Assembly (NCBI GenBank): GCA_003117195.1
Contig: BDSI01000116.1
Span: forward strand, 248,001-312,000
DNA length: 64,000 nucleotides
DNA from: Eudorina sp. 2006-703-Eu-15
Lineage: Eukaryota; Chlorophyta; Chlorophyceae; Chlamydomonadales; Volvocaceae
Direction: 5' to 3'
Shown: piece by piece, positions 58,244-64,000 of the stretch
How the letters are laid out: each line of letters starts with the position of its first letter
How positions within the stretch are numbered: the first letter of the stretch is position 1
Notes under the pieces: generated by a model
Told to the model about the DNA's origin: nothing
What the model saw: only the letters and a program-made list of their open reading frames with translations
The model's database searches: none
Program-made: the position numbers and the translations under genes

Positions 58244-61200
58244 AAGGCCGTAACCCGCCCACCTGCGATGGCGGCCCGTGGGTCCAGCTTCTCCCCCGGG
58301 CCCGGGCAGTAACCGATGGGTCGGTTGATGGGGTCGGCGGAGGCCAGCTCCGGAGGCGGGGCGCCCAGCTGCGTCGGGGCGTACGACAGCAGCTGCAGTA
58401 CAGTACGGACGCCCTCCAAATCGTCCGCCACCACGTGGTGCGACACGCCGTTGACGCCCATGACCCGTGGGCCACCCAGCTGCATGTGGCTCGTGTACAC
58501 CTAGAGGGGTGTGGGGGGGCAGGGGGTAATATGAAATTGACAGTCATAACTTACGCCCTCCCGGGGAGGCCGGCAAAGGGCGCGGAAGTGATGTAGTACG
58601 CGGGTGTAGACCTCCGTTGCAAACCGTTGGTGATAAGGCGGTGATACGGACCGCCACCGACGCCCCCAAAAAACCGCCCATCCACTTCCGAAAACCTTGC
58701 ACTCTGGATTCCCGGCCCAACCTGCACCACACCAAACGGGTTTTACACCTCCCGCAACCGGGCAAAACCCTGCCGTCCGAAAACAAAACTCCCGCATCAT
58801 CATATCCCCCCTTCTCACCCTTGATGCCCTGAAGAACCCCAACTCCCAACCTCAATCCCGCAACTCCCAACCCCCCCAACCTCCAACCCCCAACCCCCAA
58901 CCGAACCGCACCTGCCGGCCCAGCAGCTTGTTAAGCGCCGCATACCCGGTGAGCACGATGGGCTGGTCCGCCCTCTGCACGCAGCGGCGGCCCAGGCGGG
59001 CGAGGTAGGCGCCGATGCCCACCGTGCGGCCCGACACCAGCGTCACCGTGTAGCCCTCCCGCCAGGCCCGGCAGAAGGAGGACGCGATGGCGGCGCTGCC
59101 CGACAGACACTCCACGCCGATGCCGTCCTCCAGGCCCACCACGTCGCGTACGGCGTAGTGTACGGAGCCGTCGGGGGCGGGGATGGGCTGCGGGGTGGGG
59201 TGGGGTGGGGGTTGAGGGGAGAGGAGGGCGAGGCGATTTGGAGGCAATTTGAGGGGAGGGGAGGGGCGCGGGGTAGAGGAGGCGAGTGGTGCACCATTTG
59301 CGGGTTTCCATTTTGTTCGTTTCAGGTCAGGCGGGGTCCAGGGGTGTGTGTGTGGAGGATAGGAGGTTTGGGTCCAGGGGGGGAAGCCTTGAAGCCGCGG
59401 TGCAACCAAGACTGCAAAGAAATTTGAATGCCCCGAACCGGTACAGTCCCCATAGAGATTCAATTTCATCATTTGTCCGACAGCAATCACCGGCACCCGC
59501 CGGCAGTTGCCCCAGACCGCGCTCTCCTCCCTCCTCCCTCCTTCTCCCCCCTCTGTGGAGCCCCCACCCACCTCCACCCACCTCCACCCACCCACCTCCA
59601 CCCGCACCACCGGCGGCGCGCCCGGCGGCGTGTCCCCCAGCAGCCGCCGGTAGTCCCCCTCCGCCAAGTACAGGTAGTCCCATCCCAGCTCGGGCTGCGC
59701 CGGGTCGGTCCAGGCCACCTGCAGGCAGTCCCGCACCTCCGTGGCCAGCCCCACCCGCGCCCCCGCGTTGGCGGCCAGGTACACCAGCGGCAGCCGCTCC
59801 TCCAGCGCCGTCTCCACCGCGGCTCGGAACACGGCGTCCTCGGCCGGAGAGAAGGAGCCGCTGCCCCAGGTGATGTCGTTCGCAACCGCGATCACGGACC
59901 GGCCCTGCGGGTCCGGGTGTGGGTGTGGGTGTGGGTGTGGGTGTGGGTGTGGGTGGGTGTGGGTGTGGGTGTGGGTGGGTGTGGGTGGGTGTGGGTGGGT
60001 GTGGGTGTGGGTGGGTGGGTGGGTGTGGGTGGGTGTGGGTGGGTGTGGGTGGGTGTGGGTGGGTGTGGGTGGGTGTGGGTGGGTGTGGGTGTGGGTGTGG
60101 GTGGGTGTGGGTGGGTGTGGGTGGGTGGGTGTGGGTGGGTGTGGGTGGGTGTGGGTGGGTGGGTGTGGGTGGGTGTGGGTGGGTGTGGGTGGGTGTGGGT
60201 GGGTGTGGGTGGGTGTGGGTGGTGTGGGTGGGTGTGGGTGGGTGGGTGGGTGGTGTGGGTGGGTGTGGGTGGGTGTGGGTGGGTGTGGGTGGGTGTGGGT
60301 GGGTGTGGGTGGGTGTGGGTGGTGTGGGTGGGTGTGGGTGGGTGTGGGTGGGTGGGTGTGGGTGGGTGTGGGTGGGTGTGGGTGGGTGTGGGTGGGTGTG
60401 GGTGTGTGTGGGTGTGTGTGGGTGAGTGTGGGTGGGTGTGGGTGGGGGTGGGTGGGGGTGGGTGGGTGTGGGTGGGTGTGGGTGGGTGTGGGTGTTGGGG
60501 GGAGGGGGTGGGGTGAGTGAAAGAAGAAGCTGAACCGCGAGAAGCGAAGTGGTGTGTGTGTGTGTGTGGATGCGTGGTAAGTGTTTGGGGGGAGGGAGGG
60601 GGAGGGGAGGTGCAGGTAATTGGTAGACACGGGGGCTGGGCGGGGAGGAAGGTAGGCTATCTAGTACGTGTTTTGGTGGCTGGTGTGGGCAGGGCGGGCT
60701 CCTCGCTGAACACACCCACACACCCAAACACCCACACCCACACCCACACAGGTCAGTATTTGGTCAGCATTTGTCGCCGGGCTGGGCGTGACTGGGCTGT
60801 TTCTTTTTCACCCCCCCCACCACCACACACACACACACACACACACACAGCTTTTCTCCTTGCTAACACCCACACACACACCCAAACACACCCACACACG
60901 CACCCGGGGACCCCCCACCCCCCCCACCCATCCCTACCTGCGAGCACTCGGGGCTGTGCAGCGTGAGGTGCCAGGCCACCATGCCGCAATCGTTGCCCCC
61001 CACGGCCGGTCGCCCCGGGGGCGCCCGGCGCAGGCGGGGGGGCGACCGGAAGTCGCAGCAGGGCCCCAGGCCGCCGGGGGCCCCGGGGGCGGGCTGGGGG
61101 GGCAGCACCAGCTCCACCGCCTCCACCAGCCGGCCCGAGGGGGGCACCGCCTTGGGCTCCCCTGGAGGGGGGAAGGGCGGGCGGGCGGGGGGGAGGGGAT

Positions 61201-64000
61201 GGGGGGGGAGGAGGGGGGCGGGTAGAGGGCATGGGTATTGACACACACATTGAAATTGCGCTGACTGCCCCAGCGAAAGGCCAGGGCGAGGAGGACAAGG
61301 GGAGGGTGGTGGTGGAGATAGGAAGCATTGGTTGGCAACGCAGGATGCGCTGTGCAAAGTGCCAGGGCAAAGGCCCGGTGACAAAGGGAGCGCGCGATTA
61401 AGGCAGTCGGGCGGATCAGGCTTCGGGGGGGCTGCACCCACCCACCCGCCCACCCACCCACCCGCGGACGCCCGTGCCGCCCACAGGTCTCGGAGCGCCG
61501 CCTCAAACACCGCCGGGAAGTCGTACACGTACGTCACGTTGTGCCGCCGCGCCGCCAGCCGCTTCTGCTGCAGCGGCTCCAGCGGAGGGTACGGCGAGCC
61601 CACCACGACGCCCGCCAGCGCGGCGGCGCCGGCGGCGGCAGCGGCGGCGTTGTCGTACGGAGACGTGGCGTGGGAGCGCTGCAGGAGGCCGCCGGCGTGG
61701 GCGCCGCCGTGGATGTGGGAGCCGGTGGCGAAGTGTGGCAGCCGGCCGTGGTGTACGGCAGGGTGGTGGACTTGGACGTGCAGGTGGAAAGGCACGTGGT
61801 GGGCGTGCCGTACAGGGCTGATGGACGAGCCCATGTTGGCGCCGACCTGCGCCAGTACGGCAGGGTACACCAGCGCCGGGACGTACACCCGGAGGGGCTG
61901 CTGCAGCGCGGTGACGGCGGCGGCGGCGGCGCTGCCGCCAGCGGCGGTGGTGGTGCTAGCGGCGGCGGCCGCGGCCGCCGTCGGTTGGTCAGTCCGTTGA
62001 CCCTGTTGGTACTGCACGTACTGCTGCTGCAGTACCTCGCGGTACACCTCAACATGCTCCTCGCCTTGCTCGTGACCTGCGGGGTTAAATCGTTGACGGT
62101 TAAACGCAAGCAGAGTACGACATCGTACTCCTACAGCCCCTCCATACCCGCTCCCATGCACAGCACCGCGGCAGTTCGTACCCCGCACAAGTGGCTCTTT
62201 CGACCGTCATCACCTCAACATCACCATCAACGGTACTATGCACTCAACCGTACATGCCGTACATGCCGTACATGCTAGACAGCTAGGGAACCCAACTCCA
62301 ACGACCCGCGCGTCCTCTTCCGCGCGGCGCTGCCCCGCCACCCTTGCACACTATTTTGTTTTTGTTGTTCCTGTACTGTGGTTGCCCCTCTCACGCCGCG
62401 CTCGCTCACTCCGTTCCCCGACTACCCCATCTGTGCATCGCGGCTACCCCTTCCACAACCACAGGTCGGTGATGTATCTGTTCTTTTCGGGTTGGGTCGG
62501 GTCCGCTCGTTGCTTGCTGCTGCTGCACCGGCGGCGGCGCGGCCCGCGCCGCCACGCGCCCGCGCCCGCGGTCTCTAGATTCCCATTGCTATGCCGGTTC
62601 CTCGCCACGTAAGCATACCGAGTTGTTCTGGGTGTGCCCGGGTTCGCGCTTCGGGTAATTTCCTTTATTTAATTTAACACCCACCCAACAGCCGAGCCTA
62701 CCTCCCCCCCTTTCCCCCTACCCCCCCCCGTCCCCCGCTCTGGCAGCAGCACAGTTTGAATGTGTCTAACAATTTCCTGTACAGCTCTCCCCTCCCCTCC
62801 CAGCCCGGGTCCCATCTCCCACGCACCCGTGGGCAGCGACACCACCACCCGCCAGGCGCCCTCCCGCAGCGGCCCCCGCAGCCGCGTCTCCCACACCGAC
62901 ACCGCCGCCGACCGCAGCGCCCCGCCGTGACGGGCCACCAGCGCCGCCGCCGCCGACCGCAGCGCCGCCGCCACCCGCGCGTCGTCCCGGCCGCCGGGCG
63001 GCAGCGGCAGCGGCGGCAGCACCGACAGGAAGAGGTGCGTCCAGTCGGGGCGGGCGGCAGCGGCCGCGTCGGCGGCGGCGGCGGCGGGGCCGCCCGCCGC
63101 GGCGGGGGCGGAGCGCTGGAGCTCGTCAAGGCAGGTGGTCTGGGGGGTGGGGTGGCGGGTAGGGGTGGGGGTGGGGGTGGGGGTTAGGGTGTGTTGGGAC
63201 TTGGGAGTGGATAGAGGCTGGGGGGGTGGGGATGGGTTGAGGCGGGTAGAGCGCGCGATCATGCAACCGCCCGGAGTGAAGTGCTTCCTCCATACACAAA
63301 GCCAAAGGCTCTGCGTAGAAGGAGTTGCCCCGGCGGTTGTGCCCGGCGTGCTGCACTGCAGTACGGCAGCGTAATGCCGACATCACCATGTACACTTGCC
63401 GTACACATGCCGTGTGTACACACGCCACCGGCATGCGACCGTGTTTCCACACAAGTCGTCGCACTCGGTCTTTCTTGCTGCACCGTGATGTAAACATGCC
63501 GTACACTTGCCGTACGTACGGCATTAACAACAACAAACACGGCAGCCCACCAACGTCTCCTCCAGCTCCTGCATCGCCGCCGACGCCACCGCATCCCCGT
63601 TGCCGCTGTAGCTGGCGGCCAGCAGCGCCGGGTGGCCCAGGCTGCGGACCAGCCCCCGCACAAACAGCCGCCGCAGCGGCGCCGACCGGGCGTCCCGCCG
63701 CTCCACCGCCGTGTACAGGTGCCACTGCCGGTTGCGGCTGGGCCGGTACGTCAGCGCGCCGCCGCCGCCGCCGCCGCCGCCGGCGGCGGCACCGCCGACG
63801 GCGGCGCCGGCGAGGCTGGACAGCTCCAGCAGCGCCGCCGTCACGGGTTCGACGGCGGACATGAAAGTGTCCGACTGGAACGCGCCGCCGTCAGCAGCGA
63901 CGGCGGCGGCGGTGGGTGCCGTAACTGTCGTACCGCTGGCAGTGTGTGTCGTACTGGCGGCGGCGGCGGCGGGCGTGGGGATCCAGCGCCAGCCGAGCCT
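53019..64000 (-). CDS. ACC1: Multidomain acetyl-CoA carboxylase, C-terminal 1,382 residues (partial)
   Basis: Makes malonyl-CoA from acetyl-CoA. This part covers the end of the central domain and the whole carboxyltransferase domain. Exons: 63551-64000 (open at edge), 62827-63139, 61462-62076, 60938-61161, 59596-59904, 58912-59187, 58263-58500, 57405-57754, 56776-56913, 55671-55750, 54897-55046, 53688-54444, 53019-53267; 4,149 nt, all joins in frame. Markers: [10 protein letters not shown] and [11 protein letters not shown] (central domain), [153 protein letters not shown]. Biotin carboxylase and BCCP parts are outside. Odd points: a His/Ala-rich insertion of about 130 residues in exon 61462-62076, an Ala/Gly-rich insertion in exon 53688-54444, and a stop codon embedded in a GTGAGT donor-like string. 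Confidence 0.97.
55497..55664 (+). repeat. CCCCG pentanucleotide-rich array in ACC intron
   Basis: Imperfect CCCCG units with CCAGCTCCG interruptions, in the intron between exons 55671-55750 and 54897-55046. It ends six bases before exon 55671-55750, so it begins almost at that exon's 5' splice site. Confidence 0.9.
56219..56512. repeat. Long inverted repeat (fold-back) in ACC intron
   Basis: Left arm 56219-56323 (starts CGGTTCCACAGCCTGACGG, ends GTCGCACGGGGTTT) is the reverse complement of right arm 56376-56512. The right arm additionally carries a local duplication of CCTGCGTCAACTCGCAGG. The loop is about 52 bp (56324-56375). Arms look essentially identical outside the duplication, implying recent origin. 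It could be a foldback or MITE-like element. Confidence 0.9.
56707..56775 (+). repeat. CA dinucleotide array abutting an ACC splice donor
   Basis: About 34 CA units. On the transcribed strand the exon 56776-56913 is followed immediately by GTGTGTGTGT, so the 5' splice site is the first GT of a TG array. Confidence 0.95.
57846..57891 (+). repeat. Dispersed intronic repeat family 1 (GAAATTGGTAGACA...)
   Basis: Core AAATTGGTAGACA followed by TTCAAACTGCGCTGCTGCTG. Near-full copies: here (ACC intron), 36758-36808 (PSD intron 2) and 62738-62784 in reverse orientation (ACC intron). Shorter matches to the first half: 37887-37905, 43338-43362 (reverse), 46981-46999, 53333-53352, 60610-60628, 52854-52870 (reverse). 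Both orientations relative to genes occur. Confidence 0.75.
59912..60497 (+). repeat. GGGTGT/GGGT array in ACC intron
   Basis: About 585 bp built from GGGTGTGGGT with variable GGGT and GTGT insertions. It lies directly after the acceptor side of exon 59596-59904. The transcribed strand is CCCACACCCA-rich. Confidence 0.95.

Noticed and set aside
58852..60727. Long HP(P)[14 protein letters not shown] ORFs as a mucin-like protein
   Set aside because: They read through the GGGTGT array in an ACC intron; genuine ACC exons occupy only part of the frame.
1..64000. tRNA, rRNA or CRISPR features
   Set aside because: No box B-type GGTTCGAATCC with matching arms, no rRNA segments, and no regularly spaced repeat-spacer array were seen on reading both strands.
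29716..64000. Functional clustering of PSD, CYP97C and ACC as a lipid/pigment cluster
   Set aside because: PSMA2 is interspersed, strands and spacing differ, and no shared regulatory motif was seen; ordinary gene order is the simpler view.

Overview
The window is nuclear DNA from a volvocine/chlamydomonadalean green alga. Coding exons are very GC-rich. Every gene is split into many small exons with GTGAG/GTGGG-type donors and (C/T)AG acceptors. Introns are packed with low-complexity DNA. The CYP97C protein starts with an alga-like chloroplast transit peptide, and poly-proline extracellular linkers are present.

Layout, left to right. (1) 1-26.1 kb, minus strand: a very long gene, or two adjacent genes of one family, encoding a secreted modular protein. 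A first exon with a hydrophobic signal-like segment is followed by tandem copies of a three-exon module (A, B, C). Every A/B junction is phase 0, every B/C junction phase 1 and every C/A junction phase 2. Six modules are visible and at least one more exon lies beyond the left edge. Modules 6, 5 and 4 sit in GC-rich DNA. Modules 3, 2 and 1 sit in much more AT-rich DNA and are recent tandem duplicates, introns included. Between modules 4 and 3 lies 9.2 kb with a decayed LINE retrotransposon and a long TAGG array. (2) 26.1-29.7 kb: a moderate-GC intergenic stretch with no recognisable gene. (3) 29.7-33.3 kb, plus strand: 20S proteasome subunit alpha-2, complete in 5 exons (235 aa). (4) 34.9-38.6 kb, minus strand: phosphatidylserine decarboxylase, complete in 6 exons (341 aa), with a putative N-myristoylation start. 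(5) 40.9-49.3 kb, minus strand: cytochrome P450 CYP97C (carotenoid ring hydroxylase), complete in 15 exons (572 aa) with transit peptide. (6) 49.5-53.0 kb: an unidentified 362-codon ORF and intergenic DNA. (7) 53.0-64.0 kb, minus strand: the C-terminal 1,382 residues (13 exons) of multidomain (homomeric) acetyl-CoA carboxylase. Its biotin carboxylase and biotin-carrier parts lie beyond the right edge.

The conserved genes serve separate housekeeping tasks: protein turnover, phosphatidylethanolamine synthesis, xanthophyll synthesis and malonyl-CoA synthesis. Nothing suggests they are co-regulated. The least familiar part of the window is the phase-symmetric A-B-C module protein. The second most interesting signal is a set of short dispersed repeats that recur in introns of unrelated genes here, in both orientations, and resemble introner-like or short non-autonomous elements. 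All splice sites were read by eye from reading frame, consensus and family conservation. No alignment or database search was run.
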